From contig NC_067122.1 of the NCBI RefSeq assembly GCF_021347895.1, positions 41,731,082 through 41,795,081 of the forward strand: DNA of 64,000 nucleotides, written 5' to 3'. Source of the stretch: Acanthochromis polyacanthus. Lineage: Eukaryota; Chordata; Actinopteri; Pomacentridae. Made by a program: the position numbers and the translations under genes. Below are positions 11,561 through 24,264 of this stretch, piece by piece. Positions within the stretch are counted from its first letter, which is position 1. Every line of letters starts with the position of its first letter. Below the pieces are notes generated by a model that worked only from the letters and a program-made list of their open reading frames with translations, did not search any database and was not told where the DNA came from.

Positions 11561-12010
11561 ACCCGCCGGAATGTGCTGAGACTCCAGAGTCTAATCTCAC
11601 ACTAAACCCTCTCTCCTTTTCTCTAGTATCTTCCTCGAGTATCTTCTGGCCTATTCCACTCTATACTAACATGACACCCACAACTATGGTGTTCAGTACT
11701 GTCTGGCTAATTATTCATTTATTTATTTATTTATTTATTGTTTGGTTGGTTTTATGTTCTCTTGTGTATGTGTTTGCTTGTTTGTCTTATTGATGGGTAA
11801 TTATTAGTTGGGAATAACACAACACCTGATATTCTTCAGATGTAATAGCACCGCTTGCTAGTCCCTGTCCCTGTCCCTGTCCCTGTCCGTCCCCTCTCGT
11901 TCTGTCCACCCTTTGTTTCCCCTCACATCACGACTGAGGTGTAGCACTGCCCTCCCTGGCTCTTAACAGGGAAATGTAATAAAGAGTGTCAGCTTAGCTT
12001 TCAGGGAGGG
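11561..12010 (+). repeat. Probable 3' end of the same repeat element
   Basis: This stretch holds a (TTTA)n tract at about 11717-11739, T/G-rich sequence, four TCCCTG copies at about 11863-11887, and an AATAAA polyadenylation-type hexamer at about 11980. The look is that of a LINE 3' untranslated end on the plus strand. No coding sequence is seen. Confidence 0.35.
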
Positions 12011-12767
12011 CTGGTGATGGTCACACGCATGCACTAAATAATAAGATATTTGGCTGCAAGACTAAAATATGCATTAATCTCATAAAGTGTTGACACCCCT
12101 TCCATGGAGTTAAACAATGAGAATAAATGCAGACAAAAAAAAAAGTCAGAATATGCTGGCTGTCATATTAGGTCATTAAATACTGATCTTTTTTCGTTGT
12201 ATTAGTTTCTTGCAAGATACTAAGTTGCCATTTTTAATATCCTGTCTTTTTATTTTAAAAAAACATTTTAATGCTTGTTTTTGCCAGTAAAACCTTTCAG
12301 CTGTTTTGCCAGTTTACCATAAGGTGATGTGTACGATTGTAATCCAGTACTTATTTATGTCAGACTCAGTGAATATTTCCTCACAGCCTTCAAGTTTTAT
12401 GTTCTATATGTGCACAGCCGTAGTAGTTTGGACCGATCACCCAGCTTTTCTCGTGCATGGTGTCTCCATGTTCATGCACAGGGAAGAGGAAAGGGAAGAG
12501 GAGGGGATGTTGGAGAAAAGGGAGCAGGGGATGTTGGAGAAAAGGGAGCAGTGGGAATGAGTGGGACACTTAATCTGCCACGTTAACTTTCTAAAAATAG
12601 TAAATATCAACAGTCTTTCTCCAAAATCACACACTCCACCTTAAATGTTGCTCCTGTAAGACAGCTAAGTTATACATATTAAAAAAAAAACTTTGAAAAC
12701 ATATCATTGAGCTAAGTATAGCAACAGTTGTTTCAGGTGTTTCTGTGTCATAGATTCCCATGAAATC
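12011..12767. other. Non-coding, no gene seen
   Basis: AT-rich flank between the G-rich element and the L2 tail. It contains one tandem duplication, 12503-12550, listed separately. Confidence 0.55.
12503..12550. repeat. 24-bp tandem duplication
   Basis: GGGGATGTTGGAGAAAAGGG plus AGCA is present twice head to tail (12503-12526 and 12527-12550), within a purine-rich tract starting at about 12480. Confidence 0.85.
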
Positions 12768-12790
12768 ATTCAATTCAATTCAATTCAATT
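12768..12790 (-). repeat. (ATTCA)n terminal pentamers of the L2 element
   Basis: Four to five ATTCA copies directly abut the element's 3' end. L2-clade LINEs usually end in a short tandem motif instead of a poly-A tail. Confidence 0.85.
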
Positions 12791-13602
12791 TTATTTATAT
12801 AGCGTCAATTACAGTCAAATCGTCTCAAGACGCTTTACAGAACCCATATGCCTGACCCCCAGAGCAAGCCCAAAGGCGACAGTGGCAAGGAAAAACACCC
12901 TTTTAACAGGGAAGAAACCTCGAGCAGAAGCCGGCTCTATATAGGGGGGACCCATCTGCCTGCTGGCCGGGCGGGTTGAGAAGGACAGAAGAGGGCAAGG
13001 GGGAGGGATGGGAGAAGAGGGAGGGGTGGGAAAGCAAGGAAAACACAACACACATTTGGATACATGCATGACAGGATATGTGACACAGACAAAGTATAAG
13101 CTAACATTGAAAACTGACTCATAATTTACTCTTATGATGTACAGCTCTGACATTAAACATACTCCATATATAGCTAGCAGTAAAATTCAAACAGTATGTA
13201 AGTTAGGATAACAGTATAGTGAAGGCAATGCAGAGTTGACTGGTGGAAAAAGGGAGTTGGAAGCAGAGGGCCGGAGGAAGGTCAGCAGCAGCATCCCACA
13301 GTGGACACGATGGAGACTGGACCAGTTGGTGGAACATCGACCGCAGATCTGAAGCATCCAGCTCCGGGACCAGGGACACTCGGAGAAATAGCACAGGGGG
13401 AAACAGAGTGAATGTACTGCAATAACGGTATACATATTAAATGTAAAGGTAGATAGAGAAGGGCTCAGTGCGTCAAGAAAAGTCCCCCAGCAGCCTAGGC
13501 CTATAGCAGCATGACTAGAGGCAGAATGAAGGGACGTCCAAGAGGGAGTCAGCTGTGCAAATGAAGACACAAGCCGAACCCCTGTGGGTCACCCAGTCAG
13601 CC

Positions 13603-15201
13603 CTAACTATAAGATTTGTCAAAAAGGAACGTTTTAAGCCTGGTCTTAAAAATAGAGAGGGTGTCTGCCTCCCGAACCCAAACTGGGAGCAGGTTCCACA
13701 GGAGAGGCGCCTGATAACTGAAGGCTCTGCCTCCCATTCTACTTTTAGAAATTCTAGGAACAACAAGTAAGCCTGCAGTTTGAGAGCGAAGAGTTCTACT
13801 AGGATAATAAGGTACTATCAGATCTTTAAGATATGATGGAGATTGGTTATTAAGAGCTTTATATGTCAGAAGAAGGATTTTAAATTCTATTCTGGATTTA
13901 ACAGGAAGCCAGTGAAGAGAAGCACGTATAGGGGAAATATGATCTCTTTTGCTAACTCCTGTCAGTACTCTCGCAGCAGCGTTTTGGATCAACTGTAGAT
14001 ATTTGAGAGAGCTATTTGGACAACCCGATAATAAAGAATTGCAATAGTCAAGCCTGGAAGTAACAAAAGCATGAACTAATTTTTCTGCATCACTCTGAGA
14101 CAGAATGTTCCTGATTTTTACAATATTACGCAGGTGAAAAAAGGAAGTCCTACAGACTTGCTTTATGTGTGAGTTAAAGGACATGTCCTGGTCAAAAATA
14201 ACTCCAAGATTCCTCACAGTAGTACTGGAGGCCAATGTGATGCCATCCAGAGTAACTATTTGCTTTGAAAGCGAGTTTCTAAGATGTTTGGGGCCAAATA
14301 CAATGACTTCAGTTTTGTCTGAATTTAGCAGTAGGAAGTTAAAAGTCATCCAGGTTTTAATGTCCTCAAGACAATCTTGCAGTCTAGCTAACTGATCAGT
14401 TTCATCTGGCTTCATAGATAAATACAATTGTGTGTCATCTGCATAACAATGGAAGTTAATACAATGATTCCTAATAATATTGCCTAAAGGAAGCATGTAT
14501 AATGTGAAAAGTATCGGTCCTAAGACAGAACCCTGAGGAACTCCATGATTAACTTTAGTATGCTCAGAAGAGTTATTGTTGACATGCACAAACTGGAACC
14601 TATCTGATAAGTAGGATTTAAACCAATCCAGTGCTGTCCCTTTAATGCCAATTGAATGTTCTAGACGCTGTAATAAAATTTTGTGGTCGATTGTGTCAAA
14701 TGCTGCAGTAAGATCTAACAAAACAAGTATAGAGACTAGTCCATTATCTGATGCTATGAGAAGGTCATTAGTAACTTTCACCAGAGCTGTTTCTGTGCTA
14801 TGATGCACTCTGAACCCTGACTGAAACATTTCAAACAAATTATTCCTTTGTAAGTGTTCACATAATTGATTTGCAACTGTTCTTTCCAGAATTTTAGAGA
14901 GAAATGGTAGGTTGGATATCGGTCTATAGTTAGCTAACACATCTGGATCTAAAGTGGGCTTTTTAAGCAAAGGTTTGATGACAGCAACCTTAAAAGCCTG
15001 TGGTACATAGCCTGTTACTAGAGAGAGATTAATCAGATCTAGCATTGAAGAATTAATTAAAGATAAAATCTCCTTGAAGAGTCGAGTTGGGATAGGATCT
15101 AAAAGACATGTTGATGGTTTGGATGTAGAAACTGTTGAAATTAGTTCAGAGAGACATATAGGAGTGAAGAATTCTAAAGATTCATCAGGTCTAACAGCCA
15201 A
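13603..15201 (-). pseudogene. L2 ORF2: reverse transcriptase and C-terminal region
   Basis: This is an uninterrupted 532-codon frame. The first ATG is internal, since homology continues upstream in another frame. Reverse transcriptase motifs, counted from that ATG, are [16 protein letters not shown] (about 91-106), motif [14 protein letters not shown] with Asp163, [14 protein letters not shown] (about 219-232) and the catalytic YADD at 253-256. The tail '[11 protein letters not shown]' and '[22 protein letters not shown]' is typical of L2/CR1 elements. The domain itself is intact and the catalytic Asp residues are present. The protein is disabled by the upstream frameshift near 15240 and by loss of the endonuclease. 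Confidence 0.9.
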
Positions 15202-15238
15202 TTCAAAAGCATCTGTGACATTTGTAGGAAGGGCCAGA

Positions 15239-15885
15239 TTAATTTTTATCTCTAATCAGAACTATTTTATGTGTAAAGAAGCTCATGAAGTCATTACTGG
15301 CTAAAGCTAAAGGAATACAAGGTTCAACAGAGCTCTGACTCTTTGTCAGCCTGGCGACAGTGCTAAAGAGAAACCAAGGGTTGTTCTTGTTCTCATCTAT
15401 TAAAGATGAATAATAAGTTGTCCTGGCATTACGAAGAGCTTTTTTATAGATTACTAGACTATTTTTCCAAGCCACATACACTTCCTCTGAATTAGTGGAA
15501 TACCATTTTCTTTCCAGCTTTCGGGATGCCTGCTTTAAAGTCCGCAGCTGGGAATTATACCAAGGAGCAAGTCTTCTCTGAGATATAACTTTCTTTTTTA
15601 CAGGTGCAACACTATCAAGAGTTATACGCAGTGAGGCTGAAGCATTATTAACATAATAATCCACTTCTGTGGGGGTAAAATTATAATATTTGCCTTCTGA
15701 TTTATCAGTAAATGTTGCTGAAGTAAACAGTGAGGGTATTATTTCCTTAAATTTAGATACTGAATTGTCAGACAAACACCTACTGTAATGATATTTGTTC
15801 TCAGCTGCTAAACAATCCTTTACTTTAAATTGAAATGTTATCATAAAATGGTCAGAAAGAAGAGGGTTCTGGGGAAATACTGTTA
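15239..15885 (-). pseudogene. L2 ORF2: endonuclease C-terminus and linker
   Basis: This is the upstream part of the same L2 protein in another frame. It includes the endonuclease end 'VFPQNPLLSDHFMITF', whose SDH is a conserved catalytic-site motif of LINE endonucleases. A basic linker follows (for example 'RRLAPWYNSQLRTLKQASRKLERKW'-type sequence, shown only in part here). The frame runs on to 15898, but its first few codons come from the Tc1 end. A stop near 15238 follows a shift at the A/T run around 15241-15248; beyond it the sense continues in the neighbouring frame as '...[21 protein letters not shown]' into the reverse transcriptase part. Confidence 0.85.
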
Positions 15886-16100
15886 CACACGTGGACAAAA
15901 TTGTTGGTACCCCTCAGTTAAAGAAGGAAAAACCCACAATTCTCACTGAAATCACTTGAAACTCACAAAAGTAACAATAAATAAAAATTTATTGAAAATT
16001 AAATAATCAAAAACAGCCATTACTTTTGAATTGTTGATTAACATAATTATTAAAAAAAACAAACTAATGAAACAGGCCTGGACAAAAATGATGGTACCTC
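15886..16100 (+). repeat. Left IR/DR of the intact Tc1
   Basis: Outer direct repeat at about 15893-15913 and inner direct repeat at 16079-16098 (TGGACAAAAATGATGGTACC). These are the presumed transposase binding sites. The repeat is inverted at 17307-17522. Confidence 0.85.
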
Positions 16101-16164
16101 TATAAAAGATTGAAAACTATTTGACCAGAGTGACATGATTAACTCAGGTGTGTCATTTAATTGA

Positions 16165-17301
<1,137 letters not shown>

Positions 17302-17306
17302 GTTAT

Positions 17307-17522
17307 GGGTACCATCATTTTTGTCCAGCCCTATTTCATGAGTTTGTTTTTTTTTAAATAATTATGTTAATCAACAATTCAAAAGTGATGGCTGATTTTG
17401 ATTATTTAATTTTCAATAAATTTTTATTTATTGTTACTTTTGTGAGTTTCAAGTGATTTCAGTGAGAATTGTGGGTTTTTCCTTCTTTAACTGAGGGGTA
17501 CCAACAATTTTGTCCACGTGTC
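17307..17522 (-). repeat. Right IR/DR of the intact Tc1
   Basis: Inner site 17308-17327 and outer site 17497-17515, both inverted relative to the left ones. The outermost bases differ slightly (left CACACGTGG, right reading inward GACACGTGG). Confidence 0.85.
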
Positions 17523-17625
17523 TAACGCTTCAATTTCTATGCCATAAGTCAGGACAAGGTCAAGAGTGTGATTAGAAATCATGCTGTACATGTCCTGAAT
17601 CAGTGAGGTATTCCCATCCACTTAG
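17523..17625 (-). pseudogene. L2 ORF2: endonuclease fragment beyond the Tc1
   Basis: On the minus strand this reads 'SNHTLDLVLTYGIEIEA' up to the Tc1 boundary. With one TA copy removed, it joins in frame to TVFPQNP on the other side. HTLDLVLT is a conserved L2 endonuclease word. An in-frame stop lies about 30 codons upstream and the match fades near 17.62 kb. Confidence 0.8.
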
Positions 17626-18590
17626 TAGGAAACTTTGTTCCCTTCCTACATCTGTTTCGTACGTCTGTAGGAAACATGACGCGATTACCGTCTTCATGCT
17701 ATAATTATTGTCTTCCCTCTCGGTGAAGCAATCACAGGCTTCTCTTGAGAAAATTCAGCCACATGCAGTGAATTCTTTGCTTGTACATCCTTCTCCTCCC
17801 CTATCCACAACACAGGCATCAGGACCAGCATGCAAATTAAATTACAGAAGATACAGAGCTCCATAGAGTACACTGAGTGAATTTCTTTAAATTCCAGCGT
17901 GTGTGTGTGTTTGTGTGTATGGTGATACATGCAGAGAGAGAATTAGTCTTCGCATCACTGCTGGGAATGCAGGCAATACGACTACAGCGCTATAAGACAA
18001 GGAGGAATAAAAAAATCTTTTGGGATTAGTCCATGGAATTGACACCCCCTCCCCCCTTCCCACTGCTGAAAAGGACTTTCTTCTTGCCAAGTGGCAGCGT
18101 GTATCAAGGCCTTCATTTCAAAATCGCAGCAAATGAGCTATGTTTCTCTGTTCTGTTGCCATGGGTAACACATCTTTTTCTTCTCATGTCTAATCTTGGC
18201 TTCTCTTTGAGATATCTTCCATTTGGAAAGACTGCCTGCTACTGCAGCACTGGCACTGTTTCTGCTCGGTGGCTAGGAAATCACACTACTGCGTACTTTT
18301 GTGTGTATAGATGGATTATTATATCAACTATCCACTGCTGGCAGATGCAGAAGGCTAATCTTTGTCTGAGGCTGCGTTGGCATCTTAAAGCTAATTTTTT
18401 GCTCATAAATTATGTACAGTAAATATACTGAACAGAGGGAGCTGCTGGCTTCCACTGACACGTTTATGGGTCCAAACACGTGCCTCATGCACTCATTCTC
18501 ATGTTTTTGCTTTATTTTTGTTAATAACATTAGTAAATGATTTGAATTAGGAACCATGTCTATGTAACTAAAACAAGATATCTGAAGAAA
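17626..18590. other. Non-coding, no gene seen
   Basis: AT-rich single-copy-looking DNA with a short GT-rich microsatellite near 17899-17920. No frame resembles a known protein. Confidence 0.5.
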
Positions 18591-18932
18591 TCACAAATTC
18601 AGTCTTTAAGTTCCAGATTTTTGCATGATAAAGTTTTTTTAACCAAATTTTTGTTTAAAATACATTTTCTTATATTTTATATCTATATCCAGTTCAAAAA
18701 TGGACAAATGAAAACATACACATGATAAACCAAAACAAATATACAATCTGGCAACACAACTAACTCATGGCATCATCTACACCCACACAAAGAGGAGAAT
18801 TTCAAATTAAATTTACAGATAAATTAAACTAGAGAGCAGCAAGGGTTTATGAAACATGTAAAATTCACAATCCAGATGCAAATATCATTACATCTCCACT
18901 TGCAATTCAAACAAAACAACTCCCCCAGCCTG

Positions 18933-19252
18933 TCAAATATGTAAAATCACTGAAGTTAAATCAAAGTAAGCAATAACAGAAGCCCATGAATTCAAAAAGG
19001 AACCGAATTTCAATTGGAGTTTTTTTTCCATTAAATACACTTTCTTTAATCTCTCTCTCCATTGGTGGAAGGTAGGAGGTAGTGGTCTGAGCCAAGACAC
19101 AGTTATCGTTTTGTTATAGGATATGTAATAGATATGCCTTTTTTTATCCATTACTTCTTCTTGAATAAAACTGATTATATAGAGCAATGGCTCAAGTGGC
19201 AAATTTCTGCCTGAATGCCCTCCCAAAATAATTTCAGTTTTGGACAGTCCCA
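18933..19252 (-). pseudogene. L1 (Tx1-like) ORF2 C-terminal fragment
   Basis: On the minus strand the frame contains 'SKTEIILGGHSGRNL', 'LYIISFIQEEVMDKKR', 'NKTITVSWLRPLPP' and 'WRERLKKVYLMEKKLQLK', which match the order of words at the C-terminus of fish L1 ORF2 as I know it. The expected conserved WDCPK-like box is degraded. A fold-back element interrupts it at 19253, and similarity seems to resume at 19784 to about 19850. The low-complexity sequence from 18590 to 18930 may be its 3' untranslated end. It is clearly dead. Confidence 0.6.
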
Positions 19253-19330
19253 AACTAGAAAAGCACTCGGAGAGTGCATACCTCCGCGCATACCTCCGTC
19301 CAATTGAGAGATGGCCGCCAGGCCATCTCT

Positions 19331-19336
19331 CAATTG
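19331..19336. repeat. Short palindrome inside the fold-back element
   Basis: CAATTGAGAGATGGCC at about 19300-19315 is repeated inverted as GGCCATCTCTCAATTG at about 19321-19336, with a five-base spacer. This is an 16-bp stem able to form a hairpin. Confidence 0.75.
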
Positions 19337-19490
19337 TCCTTCGACCTTCAAAAAATTCCTGGATCCAGACGGTGATTCGGATCACCTCCAAAATCTAATC
19401 GATTCTTACTCTTGCTCTTCCGGACATCCTGTAAAAATTTGGTGAAAATCCGTCCATGACTTTTTGAGTTATGCTGTTAACAGACAAACA

Positions 19491-19492
<2 letters not shown>

Positions 19493-19568
<76 letters not shown>
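19493..19568. repeat. (CA)n microsatellite
   Basis: About 76 bases of CA inside the fold-back element, followed by GACGGACAGACAAACAGAC. Confidence 0.95.
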
Positions 19569-19571
<3 letters not shown>

Positions 19572-19850
19572 GGACAGACAAACAGACTCCGGTGATTACA
19601 TAACCTCCTGGCGGAGGTAATTACCTCCGTCTGTCCGTCTGTCTGAAATTTGGTGAAAATCCGTCCATGACTTTTTGAGTTATGCTGTTAACAGACAGAC
19701 AGACACACACACACGGACACGCAGACGGACAGACAGACAAACGGGATGGCAGAGGTATGCGCTTTCCGAGTGCTTTTCTAGTTATGTGAGTGTGGTGCAT
19801 GATAAAGTTTAAGGCAAGTGGAGTCAAATAGTCTTTTATTTTAAAGAATC

Positions 19851-20539
19851 ATTGCAGTTCAGGCTAATTTACCAACAGTAACTTTTGTGGGAGATTTGCA
19901 TCTCATTAATTTTATGAATATGAACCCAAGCGCATCAATTTTTACTGCTCTTATTATCAAATATTAATTGTGGTGGCAGTGGCAGCTTTATTTCCAATCT
20001 TAGCACAAGTATTATCTGCTCAGAAGTGGCTTTATTCAACTAGAGGGGGGATGAAATGCAGGAAAAACAGTAGATTTAGTGGAATTTTCAGAGTAATTGG
20101 ACATTTTTCAGAAATTAAACCCCAGTTGTGGCATTTTAACTTTCATTTCAGAGGATTTAGGGGCATCTGTCACTGAAGTTTCCAGCAATCCCAAGCATGT
20201 AGGAGAAGCTGCAGCTTTGCAGAGCCAGTGTTTGTTTGGTCTGTTCTGGAGAGACATGGCGTGCTCTAAGAAAAAGGCTTCCTGTTTGCAGTTGAATAGT
20301 CCTTTTCTTGGTGAGGAAGGTTCCTAACTAAGTGAAATGACCCTGAAATATGTAAGCGGCAGCCACGATAAGAGCCGGTGGAACTCTAAATGTGAAAGAA
20401 AGATGCTTCAGTGCTTCCTTTCTTGTCTCTTGTAGCACAGAAGGAGAATAATGAAATGTCTTCTGGCAGTAAAATTCAAATTGATGCACCTTTCACGATA
20501 TAACCACATCAGCAACATTACATAGTTGCATAGTGAAAC
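19851..20539. other. Non-coding left flank of the macrosatellite
   Basis: I see no gene or known repeat. The last 10 bases (ACAATAATAAAAA) grade into the (AAT)n-type linker that precedes every satellite unit, so the array boundary is near 20540. Confidence 0.55.
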
Positions 20540-20550
20540 AATAATAAAAA

Positions 20551-22868
20551 TTAAAGCTGCAAGCAGCGTTGAACGGGTCCTTGCATCCTTGCTGGTCGGC
20601 GACCCCAAGCATTTCCACCAGGCAATGCTACAACTGAGAGTGTATTTAGGCCCATGAATGTCACAAAGGCTGGATTCTGAGCACACAGGTCAAATTTCAG
20701 GCAGATTGGAGCATATACAGGCTATTAATGCAGCACTTTGTGTCCATCCACCACGTGGCGCTATCTCTTTGACTGTATAGTGGTCTATGAAACTCATCAG
20801 GACTGGACTCTGATCAAACATGTAAAGTTTGAGGCAGATTGCAGCATGTATAGGGGATTTACACAAGATGTCCTGCTTCATGGCGTAACATTAAAGTTCA
20901 GTTGGCCGCCATGGCCACGCCCTTTGAGTTTTGTGAACAATTTTCACAAATATTCAACCTGAAGGCGTGGAGTACATATTTTCCCAAATTCAGGTGTTTT
21001 GGGGGTATTGCCTGTGAGAAATGAATTGTTGAAAATGATCAAAAACACCAAAAATCTGATATTTAATTCAAAATAGCGGACATCCTGTTGGGTTTAGAGA
21101 ATGACTCCAAGAGACTTTTTTGTTTGCACTGACGTGCTACGTATGCATGCCAAATTTCATAGTCATAGGTGAAACTCCCCGTGGAGGCTATTTTTTAAAA
21201 TGCTTTCGGGGCGCTATGGTACATGCTGTGAATGTATTTTGGCCAATAAATGTGCTCAGGACAGGACTGTATTTAATCATGTGAGGTCTGAGGTAGATTG
21301 GAGCATGCAGAGGATAGTTAGGTAGCACTTGATGTTTCATGGCAAACCATCAAAATTCTGGAGGTCGCCATGTCCACACCCTTTGACTCTGGAAGAATCC
21401 TTTAATAACTTTTGATCAGGAGATCGTGTTGTATTTCCTGGTAAAATTTGAGGTCTGTAGGAGTTAACCCGAGGAGGAGTTCGTTCTCAAAAATTAAAAT
21501 AATAGAGAAAATTTATCCACGTATTTCAAAATGGCAGACTGCCTGTTGAGTTTAGGGGATGGCTCCAAGAGGCTTTTTTGTGTGTGCTGGTGTGCTCTAT
21601 AGGCCTCCCAAATTTTGTGGATCTAGGTGAAACGTGCTGCCGGGGCTGTTTGTTAAACATACTGTAGGGGCCGCTATAGCACATGCCCTGTAGAGATGCA
21701 TACAGTGTTATTCCTTGAGACGACTGTGATGTGTGTGTAAATTTTAGTGAGCTGTTGAACATTCTAAGCCTGTCAAAAAGTACTTTGTTTGTCACAACAA
21801 CAACACGTTGCCACGACAACAGCATTTTATCAAATGCTAAAATTTTCACACTTTGGCATTGTCAGGGGGTGAAGACTGAGCTGACCAGTTTCCAGAAGGA
21901 TATGACAAAGTTTGAGGCAATAATGCACGCAAATGTAATTTCTAAACTACTTGTTACCAATAGGTGTCGCTATGACTTTTTCTAAATTTTTCAGTGTGGA
22001 TGTCCTCAAACTGGTTCTGGTGTCCAGCACATGAAGTTTGGGGCAGATAGGATCCTTTGCAGCTGAGATATGAACACTTCAATTTTCATGGCGAAACATC
22101 AAACTTTGCCGTCCCGCAGACACGCCTTTTTATGACACGTCACCATTTTTTCTGTGATTCATCATCAATGTGTTCAGGCTTCTGTCGCCACATCTGAGGT
22201 GACTCTGAGCAACAGGCTAAGAATAGTACATGAAAGTGTAAAAAATGTCAAATTCTTGATACCACAAGGTGGCGCTGTGACTGTGAATGAATCTTGCTAT
22301 ATGGATGTCATCGAGGCAGGTCTGTGATCATACATGTAAAGTTTCATTCAGATTGGAGCATGTTCAGGAGAGTTAGACAGCATTTCCTGTTTCATGGCGA
22401 AAGATCAAATTTCGACAGGCCGTCATGACCACACCCTTTAACTATGGAGGAAGGTTTTAATAACTTTTTCTCAGGACGGCCTGCTGTATGTATTGGCAAA
22501 ATTTCAGATCGCTAAGACTTTCCCCCTCGGAGGAGTCCATCACAGATTTTGTACAGTTAACGCATGATGGCGCACTTCCTGTTGGGTTTAGAGCATGGCT
22601 GTAATTGACTTTTTTGTGTTTCCTGATGTGTTGCATATGCCTCCCAAATTTTGTAGGTCTAGACCAAATTCCTTCTGAGTTGGCCTAATACCACTTTTTA
22701 AAATTTTGTAGGGGGCGCTATGGAGCCATTTTTGCACACATCTCCACATGCCCTACAAAATATGAAAATTTTCGCCAGTTTTGATGTGTGTGCAAATTTT
22801 CATGATTTTTTGAGCATGTTTAGGCCCTCAAAAATGCAGTTGTTCTGAGAGACAAATAATAATAATAA
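20551..22868 (+). repeat. Macrosatellite unit 1 (leftmost)
   Basis: 2318 bp, subfamily A. It is diverged from the right-hand units. Its first CTCF-like core at 20748-20763 reads CCACCACGTGGCGCTA, which creates a CACGTG E-box. Confidence 0.93.
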
Positions 22869-23654
22869 TTAAAGCTGCAAGCAGCGTTGAACGGGTCTTC
22901 GCATCCTTGCTTGTCAGCAACCTCAAGCATCTCCACCAGGCAATGATACGACAGAGTGTATTTAGGCCCATGAATGTCACAAAGGCTTGATTCTGAGCAC
23001 ATAGGTCAAATTTCAGGCAGATTGGAGCATGTACAGGCTATTAATTCAGCACTTTGTGTCCATCCACCAGGTGGCGCTATCTGTGTGACTGTATATTGGT
23101 CTATGAAACTCATCAGGACTGGACTCTGATCAAACATGTAAAGTTTGAGGCAGATTGCAGCATGTACAGGGGATTTACACAAGACGTCCTGCTTCATGGC
23201 ATAACATTAAAGTTCCGTTGGCCGCCATGGCCACGCCCTTTGAGTTTTGTGAACAATTTTCACAAATATCCAACCTGAAGGCATGTTGTATATATTGTCC
23301 AAAATTCAGGTGTTTTGGAGTTATTGCCTGTGACAAATGAATTGTTGAAAATGACCAAAACTACCAAAAATCTGACATTTAATTCAAAATGGCGGACTTC
23401 CTGTTGGTTTTAGAGAATGATTCCAAGAGACTTTTTTGTTCGTACTGATGTGCTACATATGCATGCCAAATTTCATAGTCATAGGTGAAAGTGTCAGGGA
23501 CGAGCGGGTGGACCCAAGCAGAGAGCCACACTACCAAGGCAGGCTGGAATGATAGTGTTTATTGTTGGAGGTGAAATGGTGGCTTGATGGGGGGAAAATC
23601 CAGGGTACAGGAGCGGCTGGTGTAGTAGGGGGTCTTGGCCAGAAACGGGGGGTC

Positions 23655-23762
23655 CAGGCAGGGGCAGAAGGGGTCCAGGAAGGAATGGGGGTCCAGGCAG
23701 GAGCGGGGGTCCAGGCAGGAGTGGGGAGGTCCAGGCAGGAGTGGGGAGGTCCAGGCAGGGAA
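23655..23762. repeat. GTCCAGGCAGGAGTGGGGAG minisatellite
   Basis: About six degenerate copies of a 17-21-bp unit within the 852-bp element. Confidence 0.8.
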
Positions 23763-24035
23763 AAACCGACGATGACTGGGCTGGGGAGAGCCGGAGGGGA
23801 AGGAGGACGGCAGGGATCCCAGACAGCTGACCTAGGTGAGGAGGCAGGAGAAAACAGCGTAAGAAAACAAAGACAGGAACTCAACAGAAAATGCAGAAGG
23901 CTAGAGAGTGAACTGAACTGCGTGGTCTTAGTTCAACAATCTGGCAGGGAGTGGAAGGATGAGCCAGTTCTTATTGCAGGGGTGATAATCAGCGTGATGT
24001 CTCTCAGCTGTCCGGGAGCCGGGGAGGTGGTTGAT

Positions 24036-24080
24036 TGCCTGAGTGGAGTCAGCTGAGAAGCGAGACTCCACTCAGGCACC
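24036..24080. repeat. Inverted repeat inside the 852-bp element
   Basis: TGCCTGAGTGGAGTC pairs with GACTCCACTCAGGCA across a short AGCTGAGAAGCGA loop, giving a 15-bp stem. Confidence 0.8.
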
Positions 24081-24116
24081 GAGCTGTAGGGGGAGAGACA
24101 AGGCAGAGGAGTGGAT

Positions 24117-24264
24117 GGGAGACAGGCAAGACAGACAGGGCAGAGGAGCGGATGGGAGACAGGCAAGACAGACAGGGCAGAGGAGCGGATGGGAGACAGG
24201 CAAGACAGACAGGGCAGGGGAACGGATGGGAGAAAGGCAAGACAGACAGGGCAGGGGAACAGGA
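24117..24264. repeat. 37-bp minisatellite, about four copies
   Basis: Copies start at 24117, 24154, 24191 and 24228 (GGGAGACAGGCAAGACAGAC core), exactly 37 bp apart. The last copy is degenerate. Confidence 0.9.

Larger units (their letters stand above)
19253..19783. mobile_element. Composite fold-back element with (CA)n core
   Basis: The ends are perfect inverted repeats over AACTAGAAAAGCACTCGGA, then diverge gradually for about 35 bp through ATACCTCcGC. Inside, a 60-bp box containing TTTGGTGAAAATCCGTCC and TTTTTGAGTTATGCTGTTAA occurs twice in direct orientation (about 19436-19490 and 19647-19700). Each box is followed by ACAGACAGAC/CACA microsatellite. GGCGGAGGTAATTACCTCCG at about 19611-19630 is an inner junction, suggesting two copies of one repeat family. 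CTAG at both tips may be target duplication or part of the repeat. Confidence 0.65.

Noticed and set aside
10624..11600. Open frames of about 300 codons on both strands
   Set aside because: They lie opposite each other in G-rich DNA that lacks stops by composition. The proteins are low-complexity Pro/Arg/Thr or Gly/Trp/Cys.
13187..13570. Frames within the L2 3' region
   Set aside because: They lie in the untranslated 3' part of the LINE and differ from any L2 protein.
20551..20600. tRNA-derived SINE head at the unit start (GCTGCAAGCAGCGTTGAACGG)
   Set aside because: I could not find A and B box promoter elements at the proper spacing, and no cloverleaf can be drawn.
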